Assembly (NCBI RefSeq): GCF_002723935.1
Contig: NZ_BEWM01000004.1
Coordinates: 62,001-126,000 of the forward strand
DNA from: Gluconobacter cerinus
GTDB taxonomy: Bacteria > Pseudomonadota > Alphaproteobacteria > Acetobacterales > Acetobacteraceae
Direction: 5' to 3'
DNA: 64,000 nt
A model generated the notes under the pieces. The model worked only from the letters and a program-made list of their open reading frames with translations, searched no databases and had not been told where the DNA came from. The position numbers and the translations under genes are program-made. Below, one piece after another: positions 52,948 to 61,918 of the stretch; the stretch's first letter is position 1, and the number at the start of each line of letters is the position of its first letter.

Positions 52948-55353
52948 TTAAAAAGCTGTTGAGACCGTGCCTGTAACTGTAAATCTGGGTTCCAGAATAA
53001 ACTGTGCACCAGAGCCCGGATTAGAGAGATTTCCGTTCATAAGGCGGACCTGGCTGGCATTTGTGCCGACGCCAACAACTCCTGTTCGCAGGATTGCACC
53101 GGTAAGATTGGTAAAGTTTAGTCGGATTGTTGGTGACTTTGCGTGCCAGAGAGGCTTGAAGTGATAACCGAGTGAAAGCGTATTTGTGAAATAACCTGGC
53201 ATCCGCTGGTCCCCCGCAAGCGTTGTGGATTGCGGGCCAGTATAGTGAAGGGCACCGTTCGCAAAAATGCCTTTATAGGTATACGTCAGGCCAAAGTTTG
53301 CCATGAAATGTGGAGCTAACGGGGCTTGCTTTCCTTTACTCGCAAAGGCCGTAAGACTTCCGTTAATATCTGAAGCAGCAATATTGGTATCAGTTGTGGC
53401 GTTGAGATATTCCATAGAAAAATAAGGGCTGAGCCCGTGAATAGGCTGTGTTGATACCATCAAGTCCACGCCGCGAGCGGTTTGGTTTCCGGCATTCACG
53501 ACGCCAGTCTGGTTGTTTCCGACATAAGTGGAAAGGAGGCGATTTGTGATATTGTAATTGAACAGATCAAGATCGACGATGAGGTATTTATCGTTATAAC
53601 GATAGCCGAGCTCTTCTCTGATCGAATACTGATTTTTAGGCAGTGTTCCATCGATATTCGTGTTCGCTACCGCAGAGGATGCGGGCTGTCTGAAGTCACC
53701 TTCTGCATTCATGTAAAGTTGATGGTGCTCATTGAAGTGATAACTGATTGACACATGCGGCAATGGGGCAGTCAGGTTCTGTCCAAGCTTTTGCTTGCTT
53801 GGATAAACGATATACCAAACATTCGACATGACATATTTGAAGCCAGCATTAACCAAAAGGTGGTCGTGGAAGTATTTTGCGGTATCCTGAAAAAATAACG
53901 AATGAATTTCAAAGCCTGCCGTGTTGCCTGGGTAAACGCGGCTGCCGTTTCGATAGATCTGATAAGTAGAATTATTGGGACTTGGGTTAGCGCCTTCGGC
54001 AGTCGTCACGCTGCTTGGAAAATGCTGGGTGTAATCTTGATTTTGGTACCAGTAGCCAAGTTCAAAGTGATTGTGCTTATCGATATCGTATCCAAGAATT
54101 GCTGTTAGGCCGACGCTGAATGCGCCATCCTGCAAGAAAAAGCTGGTTACGGGAGTTCCGGTGGCGACAGGTACTCCGGATTTATAGGTATTGCCGCTCG
54201 TTGCGCCTGAAAAAGCGCCCGCGCTTCCGCTCCAGCCGCGTCCCCAGTTGTAGTAGGGGCGGAGATCAAAATGGAGGTGTCGTGTGAGGACAACATGCAT
54301 TGGCGCAGTCAGGAAAAGCTGCATCCAGTGGTTGATGTTGTTTTTCCAGTAATCGTTACTGGCCGCATCGAATTCAGCCTTCCGGCCGTAGCTATTTCCC
54401 GTCCGTTTAAAATCATAAAACTGATTGGCGGTGCCATATCTGTCGACGACAAAGTCTTCGAGGTTCCATCCCATGAATGCGCGGGCATATGAGCCATTGG
54501 CCCAGTCTTTTCGCACGCCGACATCCACGTGAATCTTCTCGTTGCGTCCTCCGCCAAACCATGAGCGTGCCTGGGTATGGGCGAAGGAAACAAATCCTCT
54601 GCTTCCCGTGTTTCCAACGTCTCCTGACTCAAGGCGGATGAACTGGCGTGCCAGATTGTTTGTACCGTATGAAAAATCCATCGTTCCCCCAAATTTGTGT
54701 GAGGGATCATGAGTGGCCTGATTTAAAACGCCAGCTGCTGCTGATGTTACTGGAAGATCGATTGGAGACGAACCCGGCATCATGCTGACGCTGTCGACGT
54801 CTTCGGATTCAACGTTTTCTGCCATATACGCCGCGCTGGCTGCAGGGCCGCCATCAATCATCAGTGCCATATCAGCATCTGTCAGGCTTCGGCTTTGAAT
54901 GCGCCCACCTTGCAAGCCAGACGTATCGGTGACTGCAATGTTAACGCTTGGAAGATTTCGAACGAGTTCGAGGGCAGTACTTGTGGGGCTCCGCATATCA
55001 ATAAACGATTTTGTAATAGTCTGTATTGCGTATGGGGCAGTTTCAACACGCATCATCCCGCCGCCTCGGCTCCGCTGTATGCTGGACACGTGAACAGTTT
55101 CATCCGCCGTGGAATTAATTTCCGTACGCGCATGTCGGGGTTTCGGATGTTCTGACACGCTGGGAATGTCGTGACGACGTGAGCGGGTCTCCCGATGAGG
55201 AGTAGATTTCTCCGCCTCCTGTTCGGTCGCAGCGGCCTGTGCTTCCGAGAAGGATGTGGCGTCAATGATTCCGGCTGGTAGGCTGGTTCCCAGGCAAGTC
55301 ATGACGAGGAGGCGCCGATTTAACGAGCGAATTTTCGGAGCACGAGAACGCAT
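52948..55353 (-). CDS. TonB-dependent receptor (fourth in window)
   Basis: An 801-residue receptor from ATG 55353 (AAGGA ten bases upstream; ATG 55371 would add six residues). The N-terminal leader with a hydrophobic core (LLVMTCLGTSLPAGIIDA) is followed by a His/Arg-rich linker. The plug region includes ALELVRNLPSVNIAVTD and SLTDADMALMIDGGPAASAA, and the barrel ends in TVTGTVSTAF. It differs from the two paralogues at 22.7-28.1 kb and is closer in style to the receptor at 9958 (both have SVS/TVHVSS linkers and AYNFGK/YHFKP-type late strands). No transport or regulatory partner sits beside it. The ligand is unknown. Confidence 0.92.
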   Translation of the reverse strand: MRSRAPKIRSLNRRLLVMTCLGTSLPAGIIDATSFSEAQAAATEQEAEKSTPHRETRSRRHDIPSVSEHPKPRHARTEINSTADETVHVSSIQRSRGGGMMRVETAPYAIQTITKSFIDMRSPTSTALELVRNLPSVNIAVTDTSGLQGGRIQSRSLTDADMALMIDGGPAASAAYMAENVESEDVDSVSMMPGSSPIDLPVTSAAAGVLNQATHDPSHKFGGTMDFSYGTNNLARQFIRLESGDVGNTGSRGFVSFAHTQARSWFGGGRNEKIHVDVGVRKDWANGSYARAFMGWNLEDFVVDRYGTANQFYDFKRTGNSYGRKAEFDAASNDYWKNNINHWMQLFLTAPMHVVLTRHLHFDLRPYYNWGRGWSGSAGAFSGATSGNTYKSGVPVATGTPVTSFFLQDGAFSVGLTAILGYDIDKHNHFELGYWYQNQDYTQHFPSSVTTAEGANPSPNNSTYQIYRNGSRVYPGNTAGFEIHSLFFQDTAKYFHDHLLVNAGFKYVMSNVWYIVYPSKQKLGQNLTAPLPHVSISYHFNEHHQLYMNAEGDFRQPASSAVANTNIDGTLPKNQYSIREELGYRYNDKYLIVDLDLFNYNITNRLLSTYVGNNQTGVVNAGNQTARGVDLMVSTQPIHGLSPYFSMEYLNATTDTNIAASDINGSLTAFASKGKQAPLAPHFMANFGLTYTYKGIFANGALHYTGPQSTTLAGDQRMPGYFTNTLSLGYHFKPLWHAKSPTIRLNFTNLTGAILRTGVVGVGTNASQVRLMNGNLSNPGSGAQFILEPRFTVTGTVSTAF

Positions 55354-55594
55354 CACATGGCTTCCTTTCATGTGGAACCAAGTCGTTTTTGTTTCTTATC
55401 ATTATGGATTTCGACCAAGCGATAATGCCGGTTTAATCCATAACGGAAACGTAACCTAAATTGGTTTTTAAAATAAAACGGTATTTTTAAATTTGAAATT
55501 TCAAATTATGTTCTTGAATGTTGCAATCAGAAATAAAATAATAACAATTAGTAATTTATCTTATTGTGGAATTTTTATATTTAGTAATATTTAC

Positions 55595-56620
55595 TTATAT
55601 AGGTGGATTTCGCCCCCTGTGTCTGACAGAGCCACGCCTTACCAGTGCGATCGGTGTTCTGATTTCCATGGCGGGACGTGCTGGGTGACTCATGGTTGCC
55701 AGCAATTGGCGTACACCTTCGCGTCCCATGGTCTGTGCATTCTGTCGAATAGTCGTCAGGCGGGGTGTGACCATGTCAGCCGGAGCGATATCATCAAATC
55801 CAAGAATGGACAGATCACCAGGCACTGTAAGGCCTAGGTCAAGAAATCCTTCGATCAGGCCAATCGCAATATAGTCACTGCCAGCGAAAACCGCATCAGG
55901 TCTGGGGTGCATGGCAGATAAAGCTATAGCCGCCTGACGACCATAATCACGGCTATAACGGCCATTCAGTAAAAGAGTGGGGTCAAATAGGAGGTTCGCG
56001 TCCTCCAGAGCCTGTCTGTAACCCGCAAGTCGTTCACCCGCGCTCATCAAAGCAGATGGGCCGCTCACGTGAGCAATACGTCGATGCCCTGTGCTGATAA
56101 GATGTCTGACGCCGTAGAGTGCGCCCTGCACGTTGTCGCAGAAGACTTTGCTTGCATGGCTGCCGGGAATATCTTCATCGAGAATAACAATATTCCGGTA
56201 GCGATTAAGGTGATCTCGGAGTTGTCCATCATCCGGTCGGTTTGAAACGAAGAGCAGACCATCAACCATGTGAGTGTCGAGCCATCGAAGAAAATCAATC
56301 TCGCGCGATACGTCATTGCGGCCAATTCCCAGAATCAGGCCATAGTTGGCTGACGCGGCTTCGAGTTCAGCACCTTCGGCAAGTTCGGCAAAAAACTGAT
56401 CTGAAATTTCAGGCACAACTAGCCCGATTGTTTCGCTTTTCCCTTGGCTTAAGCGTTGCGCAAAGTGGTTTCTACGGAAGCCAAGGGTTTGAATGGCTGC
56501 CTCCAGTCGCGCCGCAGTTTCGGCAGGCAGCACGAGTTTGTTGTTCAGATAGCGAGAAACGGCGCCTTTCGAGAGGCCAGCTAAAGTGGCGACGTCACTG
56601 ATCGTAGGGCCTTTACTCAT
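55595..56620 (-). CDS. LacI-family repressor
   Basis: A 341-residue repressor from ATG 56620 (MSKGPTISDVATLAGLSKGA); the open frame reaching 56692 lacks a start signal. Helix-turn-helix plus hinge ends at NHFAQRLSQGKSETIG near residue 60. The effector domain follows: LVVPEISDQFFAELAEGAE, LDEDIPGSHASKVFCDN and LGFDDIAPADMVTPRLTTIR. It diverges from the phosphoribosyltransferase operon across a perfect 14-bp palindrome. LacI proteins with this lay-out sense sugars or, like PurR, purine bases; a base would fit the neighbours. Confidence 0.92.
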   Translation of the reverse strand: MSKGPTISDVATLAGLSKGAVSRYLNNKLVLPAETAARLEAAIQTLGFRRNHFAQRLSQGKSETIGLVVPEISDQFFAELAEGAELEAASANYGLILGIGRNDVSREIDFLRWLDTHMVDGLLFVSNRPDDGQLRDHLNRYRNIVILDEDIPGSHASKVFCDNVQGALYGVRHLISTGHRRIAHVSGPSALMSAGERLAGYRQALEDANLLFDPTLLLNGRYSRDYGRQAAIALSAMHPRPDAVFAGSDYIAIGLIEGFLDLGLTVPGDLSILGFDDIAPADMVTPRLTTIRQNAQTMGREGVRQLLATMSHPARPAMEIRTPIALVRRGSVRHRGRNPPI

Positions 56621-56752
56621 CTGAAGCTCAACTTGTCGGGCATGGGGTTGGTACGATTTAGAGCTGCATCTCAAGGAAATGAGGGTATGCAACTCCAGAT
56701 CGGAATCGTTATGTTGCTTATTGACAATGATATGATCCGAAAGTTAGTCATT

Positions 56753-56766
56753 GTAAACCGGTTTAC
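56753..56766. promoter_or_regulatory. Perfect palindromic operator for the LacI repressor
   Basis: GTAAACCGGTTTAC is a perfect 14-base palindrome with the central CG common to LacI-family sites. It starts 17 bases before the first phosphoribosyltransferase start and lies 27 bases after a TTGACA (56721-56726) that could be the -35 box. The -10 box is weak. Confidence 0.85.
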
Positions 56767-56783
56767 TGACAAAGTGAGGTCCC

Positions 56784-57566
56784 GTGTCATATATGGCTTT
56801 CACCGCCCACATCCCTGGCGCTCCAATTAAGAGTAGTTCGGTTGTGGATGCCATTCGGTTGGTGGTGGAAGATTTTCATGACCGGGGTACCAATGTTGTA
56901 TCAGGGAAGGGAGGAAAGACTTTTTCTTTTTTTCCGACCTCTGTAACGGATAATATTCCTCCGCTTTCCCCTGAACTGGCGGATGCTATCTGTTTGCTTT
57001 CTCGTCTCCATATAGCGCACGCAGACGATGCGACGCTGGGTGTGGGGGAGGAGGATAGAGGCGCTATGATCACTGCGGATATTCTGCGGCAGTATCGTCT
57101 CCCGCGCACCCTTGCACGTTGGACGCCTTCAGGTGCTCCTGGGGAAGTTAAAGTCCCATTGAGTAACGAGTATCTCGCAGAAGGGTCCACGGATCTGTAC
57201 CTGAATGGTGTCCGCCCTACGGACCGTATTATTCTGATCGACGACCTGATTAGTACTGGAGGAACACTGGTTTCGCTTATTCAGGCGATCACCACCGCCG
57301 GGGCCGAGGTCCTTGAAATTTTTACGATCGGCGAAAAGACTGAGAACAAAGGCCGGGATTTCATTGCGCAGCAGACGGGACTGAAGGTTAAAACGCTCTT
57401 GGCGACAGATCTGCATGATGATGGGCAGGGTGTTCGCTCGCGCGTCATGCACGTCAATCTTGGAATGCTTGACGAAGCCTGTTTTGCTCAGGTCTCTCAG
57501 CATTTTCCACCTGGCTTTTGTCGCATTGGAAGTGGTGCCGAAAGCCATGCAGGGGCACACTCATGA
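56784..57566 (+). CDS. Phosphoribosyltransferase-fold protein 1
   Basis: A 260-residue type I phosphoribosyltransferase. The PRPP-binding loop is RIILIDDLISTGGTLVSL (residues 148-165), with the two adjacent acids and the following TGGT expected for an active site. The N-terminal 60 residues (AFTAHIPGAPIKSSSVVDA) are unlike adenine or hypoxanthine enzymes I know. The start is GTG 56784 with GAGG very close upstream; ATG 56793 is a good alternative. It begins a five- or six-gene operon and overlaps the next gene, another phosphoribosyltransferase, by four bases. It probably attaches ribose phosphate to an imported base, but the base is unknown. Confidence 0.82.
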   Translation: MSYMAFTAHIPGAPIKSSSVVDAIRLVVEDFHDRGTNVVSGKGGKTFSFFPTSVTDNIPPLSPELADAICLLSRLHIAHADDATLGVGEEDRGAMITADILRQYRLPRTLARWTPSGAPGEVKVPLSNEYLAEGSTDLYLNGVRPTDRIILIDDLISTGGTLVSLIQAITTAGAEVLEIFTIGEKTENKGRDFIAQQTGLKVKTLLATDLHDDGQGVRSRVMHVNLGMLDEACFAQVSQHFPPGFCRIGSGAESHAGAHS

Positions 57567-58285
57567 CGCAAGTGAAGCCCTATCACGCTCGCTGGTTCCC
57601 CAGGTCATCTTTAGAGGAAGCGACAATATACTCCGAGAGCTACCCTGTTCCGCTAAGGGACGGTTCGGTGCTTCAGCTTCCCCTGCGAGCGCTTCCAGGT
57701 GGAGAAATGGCAATTGCGCTTCTTATGTCTAATCAGACAAGCTTTGCTGTCGAGCATGAGATCATCCGCCTGCTGACTGATCTGGTTCATGATCTTGCCC
57801 CTGAAGCCATCGTAGGGGTGCCGACGATGGGTCTGGCTTATGCGCGTCCTGTAGCTCAGAATATTGGCTTGGACGATTATGTGGCACTCGGGCATTCGTG
57901 CAAATTCTGGTACGATGAAGAACTTTCTGAGCCACTGGTTTCTTCAACCAGCCCACTTCACAACAAGCGGCTTTATCTTGACCCCGCGCTTGTAGAGCGC
58001 GTGCAAGGGCGGCGTGTTGTTATTGTGGATGACGTCATTAACACGGGTCAGACCGCCGGGGCGGCCATCAGGCTTCTACGCAAGGCGGGGGCAGATATAG
58101 TTGGCGTTGTGGCGCCTCTGACCGAAGGATGGGCCTGGTACAAGGCTTTGAACGAAATCGGGCCGGATCTCCCCGCGCTGGTTCAGGCGATAGGGCATAT
58201 CCCCATGTTCCGTCTGGCGGGGCAGGGTTGGTCCCCTATCGAAGGGACGTGTACAAATGACCGTCCTTCTTCCCTGAACGGATGA
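57563..58285 (+). CDS. Phosphoribosyltransferase-fold protein 2
   Basis: A 240-residue protein from ATG 57563 (MTQVKPYHARWFPRSS), which overlaps the previous stop (ATGA). The PRPP loop RVVIVDDVINTGQTAGAA (residues 151-168) is intact, and GVPTMGLAYARPVAQNIGL near 85 resembles the segment before the flexible loop in orotate- and adenine-type enzymes. FWYDEELSEPLVSS near 115 may be the flexible loop region. It is only distantly similar to its neighbour, so the two may form a heteromer or work on successive substrates. It overlaps the binding-protein gene by four bases. Confidence 0.82.
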   Translation: MTQVKPYHARWFPRSSLEEATIYSESYPVPLRDGSVLQLPLRALPGGEMAIALLMSNQTSFAVEHEIIRLLTDLVHDLAPEAIVGVPTMGLAYARPVAQNIGLDDYVALGHSCKFWYDEELSEPLVSSTSPLHNKRLYLDPALVERVQGRRVVIVDDVINTGQTAGAAIRLLRKAGADIVGVVAPLTEGWAWYKALNEIGPDLPALVQAIGHIPMFRLAGQGWSPIEGTCTNDRPSSLNG

Positions 58286-59304
58286 CACGGAATAAAGCAA
58301 GTTCTGTGAACGGGCGGCTCTGGCGCAAGTGGGCTGCTGCTGGTGTCTCAGCATGTTTCTTGCTGGCGTGCTTGCCCCCAAAAGCGCGTGCTTCAGAAAG
58401 TCTGCATCATGTCCGCCTGGTTTATTTTTGGCCGGTACAGGGCTTCCTTCTGATTCCTATCGTCGTTGCTCAGGAGCAGGGCATTTATCGACGATATGGA
58501 CTGGATGTATCCATTGTTTTGCCGCCAGATGCTCAGACTACGGCGCGTATGCTCGCAACAGAGCAGGCCGAAATTGGCATGGAAGCGCGGACGGATGTGG
58601 TTTTTGCGGCAGAGGTTTCACTGCCGCTGGTCTCCATCGCCAATTACGATCAGCATAATAGCTGGTGCGTTGTCGGTAGACCGGGCGAGCCCATAGATCT
58701 CCGCACCCTTGAAGGTAAGAAAATAGGAATTTTTATCGACTCATGGACAGCGGTGATGATGCATCTGCTGTTTGAGAAGAGTGGCGTGAAAGATGCGGAG
58801 AATGTCCAGCAGATCATTACACAGTTTGAAGATTTGCCATTACTGCTTTCCGGCCGTCTGGATCTTGCCACCAATGCGGCGTCCTTTGCGATCGCGGCGT
58901 CCATAGCGCAAGACGGACAAATGCCTAGTCTGGCATGTCCGAATGTTACCGGGGTGCCAGACATTCCCATCTGGTCCTTCACGGCAACGCCTCACTGGCT
59001 GAAACTGCATGGTGGGGATGCCAAGGCTTGGCTGGCTGCGACGCGTGAAGGTCTTCTCTGGGCGATGTCTCACCCGACCGAGGCGGCAGCCCTCTTCAGC
59101 AAAATTTATCCGGAAGTGGATAGTCCGCTCTACGATAAAGCTGGCTGGGCGGCGGCTGTCCCTTATTTTGGAAATGGTGACACTGCTTTGAGCCAGACAT
59201 CGCAGTCCTGGTCAGAGCTTGCGAGTGAAATGCATCGCATTGGTCTGATTTCAAAAGTTCGTCCGCTGGCCACTTATTACACCAACGATTTTCTGCCGAG
59301 GTAG
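58282..59304 (+). CDS. ABC importer binding protein, NMT1/THI5-like
   Basis: A 340-residue solute-binding protein with a signal sequence (WAAAGVSACFLLACLPPKARA) cut near residue 38; a Cys in LLAC could also be lipidated. The mature part shows VRLVYFWPVQGFLLIPIVVA then QEQGIYRRYGLDVSIVLPP, the NMT1/THI5 pattern seen in importers of thiamin pyrimidine precursors, riboflavin, sulfonates and nitrate. MEARTDVVFAAE and FIDSWTAVMMH line the predicted cleft. It starts inside the end of the second phosphoribosyltransferase gene, which ties uptake to base salvage. The ligand is unknown; a pyrimidine-like base is a reasonable guess. Confidence 0.85.
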   Translation: MTRNKASSVNGRLWRKWAAAGVSACFLLACLPPKARASESLHHVRLVYFWPVQGFLLIPIVVAQEQGIYRRYGLDVSIVLPPDAQTTARMLATEQAEIGMEARTDVVFAAEVSLPLVSIANYDQHNSWCVVGRPGEPIDLRTLEGKKIGIFIDSWTAVMMHLLFEKSGVKDAENVQQIITQFEDLPLLLSGRLDLATNAASFAIAASIAQDGQMPSLACPNVTGVPDIPIWSFTATPHWLKLHGGDAKAWLAATREGLLWAMSHPTEAAALFSKIYPEVDSPLYDKAGWAAAVPYFGNGDTALSQTSQSWSELASEMHRIGLISKVRPLATYYTNDFLPR

Positions 59305-59307
59305 ATC

Positions 59308-60015
59308 ATGACTGCATCACTTCCCTCAGATCTGAGTCACTATACTGCTGCACAGGACATTGCTCGTGCAGTGTTGACCGATATTACAGCCCATATCGTG
59401 CCCGGCGCATCTGAGGTGAGTGTGCACAAGGCATGCCATGACCTCATGCTTGCACACGGAGCAACCGATTTTTGGGGCAATACGCCCGCTTTTGTATTGG
59501 CGGGAGAGCGGCTTCGGCTGTCTGTTTTTGATAGCAGTTATGTTCCGTCTCCGAAGCTGTTTGGCGAAAACGAAACCATTACGATTGATGTGGGCCCTCG
59601 CATTGATGATTACTTCGGAGATAGCGCACGAACCTATTTCCTACGTAACGGGATTATCGTGTCCGCCGCTGAAGCCGGCGAGGAAGAGGGGGAGGCCATG
59701 GATTTTGAAGCCTATCTTCATGGCGTCTTCATAAAGACTGTTCAGCCAGACATGACATTCGGGGATGTACATCAGAAGATGTCGGCATTGGTTTCTGAAA
59801 ACGGGTATGAAAACCTCGATTTGCTCGATGCGTATGGTCACAGCATCGCTGCTTCTACCGATGATTTCATTATTATGGAGAAGAGAAATGAACGCCTTCT
59901 TGGGGATGTGAACTATTTCACATTCGAGCCTCATATCGCGAAGGTTGGTAGCTCTCTGGCCGTAAAATATGAGGAAATTTATTACTTCGATCATGGCTTA
60001 GTTAAAATGGTCTGA
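59308..60015 (+). CDS. M24 metallopeptidase-fold protein (Xaa-Pro aminopeptidase/creatinase-like)
   Basis: A 235-residue pita-bread fold protein without the N-terminal domain of full aminopeptidase P. All five metal ligands appear present: Asp94 (TIDVGPRID), Asp105 (FGDSARTYF), His178 (AYGHSIA), Glu207 (FEPHI) and Glu222 or Glu223 (KYEEIYYFD). M24 includes methionine aminopeptidase, Xaa-Pro peptidases and C-N hydrolases such as creatinase. It lies three bases after the binding-protein stop, inside a transporter operon, so it may cut the imported ligand or a conjugate of it. A housekeeping peptidase role is less likely given its position. Confidence 0.82.
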   Translation: MTASLPSDLSHYTAAQDIARAVLTDITAHIVPGASEVSVHKACHDLMLAHGATDFWGNTPAFVLAGERLRLSVFDSSYVPSPKLFGENETITIDVGPRIDDYFGDSARTYFLRNGIIVSAAEAGEEEGEAMDFEAYLHGVFIKTVQPDMTFGDVHQKMSALVSENGYENLDLLDAYGHSIAASTDDFIIMEKRNERLLGDVNYFTFEPHIAKVGSSLAVKYEEIYYFDHGLVKMV

Positions 60016-60062
60016 CGGTCATACACGATCACCGTGCCGGGCTTGACTGAGGCACGCATTGG

Positions 60063-60899
60063 ATGCGCCTTCAACAGAAAGACCTCATGATGCCCAATAC
60101 CCCCGAAGCACTCTTTTCGCAGGCGCATACCGGTGCGAACGGGAATACTCCAGGTCGTGCCGTCAAGCTTTCTATTGATGGGGTGTCGCATGCATTCGAT
60201 GATAATCTCGTGCTGGACAATGTCAGCCTCGATATCGCACCGGGAGAGTTTGTATGCGTTCTGGGAGCATCTGGCTGCGGAAAAAGCACGCTGTTTAATG
60301 CGGTGTCCGGCTTGTTGCCTATCACTAAGGGCAGCATCAGGCTTGATGGAGAAGATATTGTCGGAAAGCCTGGTAATGTGGGTTATATGCTACAGAAGGA
60401 CCTCCTCCTTCCGTGGCTGACAGCGCTTGATAACATTGTTCTTGGGGCATCTCTCACCCGCGGTGCCACTCAGGATGACCGGCTTCGGGCTACGGCGCTT
60501 GCCACGCATTATGGTCTTGGCGCCCATCTGAACAATTACCCCACAACTCTCTCAGGAGGGATGCGCCAGCGTATTGCACTTATGCGGACCATTACGGCTG
60601 GCCGGGATCTTATGTTGCTGGATGAGCCATTTGGCGCACTGGACAGTCAGACGCGACTGAGTATGCAGCAATGGTTATTGCAGGTCTGGGCTGAGACAGG
60701 ACGTACAATCATGTTTGTCACTCATGATGTGGATGAGGCGATCTTCCTCGCAGATCGGATCGTCGTGTTGCTGCCACGGCCGGGACGGATCGGTCGTATT
60801 CTCAACGTTGATCTAAAGCGCCCTCGAGATGTTTCATGCATGACGTCCAGCACCTTCATATCGCTAAAAGCGGAAGCGCTTGATCTCCTTTATCGTTGA
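60063..60899 (+). CDS. ABC importer ATPase (TauB/SsuB/ThiZ-like)
   Basis: A 278-residue ATPase. Walker A GASGCGKSTLF near residue 69, Q-loop GYMLQKDLLLPWL, signature LSGGMRQRIALMR, Walker B LMLLDEPFGALDSQT and H-loop FVTHDVDEAIFLADR. The QKDLLLPW stretch is typical of nitrate/taurine/thiamin-precursor importers. ATG 60063 has GAGG about ten bases upstream; ATGs at 60087 and 60090 would drop an N-terminal tail that is not part of the fold. Pairs with the permease at 60912. Confidence 0.9.
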   Translation: MRLQQKDLMMPNTPEALFSQAHTGANGNTPGRAVKLSIDGVSHAFDDNLVLDNVSLDIAPGEFVCVLGASGCGKSTLFNAVSGLLPITKGSIRLDGEDIVGKPGNVGYMLQKDLLLPWLTALDNIVLGASLTRGATQDDRLRATALATHYGLGAHLNNYPTTLSGGMRQRIALMRTITAGRDLMLLDEPFGALDSQTRLSMQQWLLQVWAETGRTIMFVTHDVDEAIFLADRIVVLLPRPGRIGRILNVDLKRPRDVSCMTSSTFISLKAEALDLLYR

Positions 60900-60911
60900 C
60901 CCGTAGCAGAA

Positions 60912-61736
60912 ATGAATTTTGGAATGAGCCTGATCCGGTCGATTTTTATTCATCCTGTGGTCAAATCCATGGGTTCTTGGTCTGTGGCCATGCTCATGCT
61001 TTTGGGGCTGTGGCAGGCCATTGTTTCCGTGTTCCACGTCCCCGCTTTTGTCATTCCGTCTCCAGTCGCCACAATAAGTGCCTTGTTCCAGAATGAGGTC
61101 ATGATACGCGGACTGTTGTGGCAGACTTTCAAGGAAACGTTGGCAGGCTATCTTGTCGGCGCAGCAGTTGGTGTGCTCCTGGCCGTCGTGATGTCACAGT
61201 TGCCGGGGCTGGGGCGCCTGCTATATCCGGCACTTGTTACATCCCAAGCCATTCCAATTGTGGGTATCGCAGCGCCGCTCGTAATCATCTTCGGCTTCGG
61301 TATGACGCCAAAGCTTATTATTGTGGCCTGGATCGTCTTCTTTCCGGTCGTGGTCAATATGATGGACGGACTGGCGCATATAGATCGTGACCAGATCAAT
61401 CTCGCTCGTTTGCTTGGGGCGACGCGCCTTCGTACATTTCTCTACATCCGCCTGCCAGCCTGTCTGGGACCGCTTTTTTCCGGCCTTAAGATCGGCGCTT
61501 CTTACGCGGTAACGGGGGCGGTGATCGGGGAGTGGACAGCATCTTCAAAAATGGGACTGGGAACCTACTTGCTGGCGGCGAACGCGCAGATGAATTCTGT
61601 CGGGGTTTATGGTGCCATGCTTCTGATGACGTTGATTGGCATTGGCTCTTTCGCAATGCTGCTGCTGCTGGAATACATCGCCATGCCATGGCGGCACAGA
61701 GCGACATCACCTTGGCGGCGTGCCCCACACCTTTGA
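60912..61736 (+). CDS. ABC importer permease (TauC/SsuC/ThiX-like)
   Basis: A 274-residue permease with about six helices. The EAA loop is NLARLLGATRLRTFLYIRLP near residue 175. VPAFVIPSPVATISAL near 45 and LVTSQAIPIVGIAAPLVIIF near 105 are typical of this subfamily. It is the last gene of the operon, 12 bases after the ATPase gene. One permease gene suggests a homodimeric channel. Confidence 0.9.
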   Translation: MNFGMSLIRSIFIHPVVKSMGSWSVAMLMLLGLWQAIVSVFHVPAFVIPSPVATISALFQNEVMIRGLLWQTFKETLAGYLVGAAVGVLLAVVMSQLPGLGRLLYPALVTSQAIPIVGIAAPLVIIFGFGMTPKLIIVAWIVFFPVVVNMMDGLAHIDRDQINLARLLGATRLRTFLYIRLPACLGPLFSGLKIGASYAVTGAVIGEWTASSKMGLGTYLLAANAQMNSVGVYGAMLLMTLIGIGSFAMLLLLEYIAMPWRHRATSPWRRAPHL

Positions 61737-61747
61737 GGGGCAGGGTA
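61721..61747 (+). terminator. Possible terminator of the phosphoribosyltransferase/ABC operon
   Basis: TGCCCC (61721-61726) pairs with GGGGCA (61737-61742) around a ten-base loop that includes the permease stop codon, and a T5 run follows within ten bases. Short stem, so low confidence. Confidence 0.45.
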
Positions 61748-61918
61748 CTTTTTGTCGGGGTACAGGACTTGCTGCTTAAAGGACTACCCAGTGCCCCAAT
61801 AAAGGAGCATACCAAAACGCTGGGACCGTGCTTATAAAGTAGGCAGAGACCCAAGCCTGAACGAAAGACAAGATCCCTGACCGTACTGACATCTTATGGG
61901 TGGAGCGCTGAAACTGCG

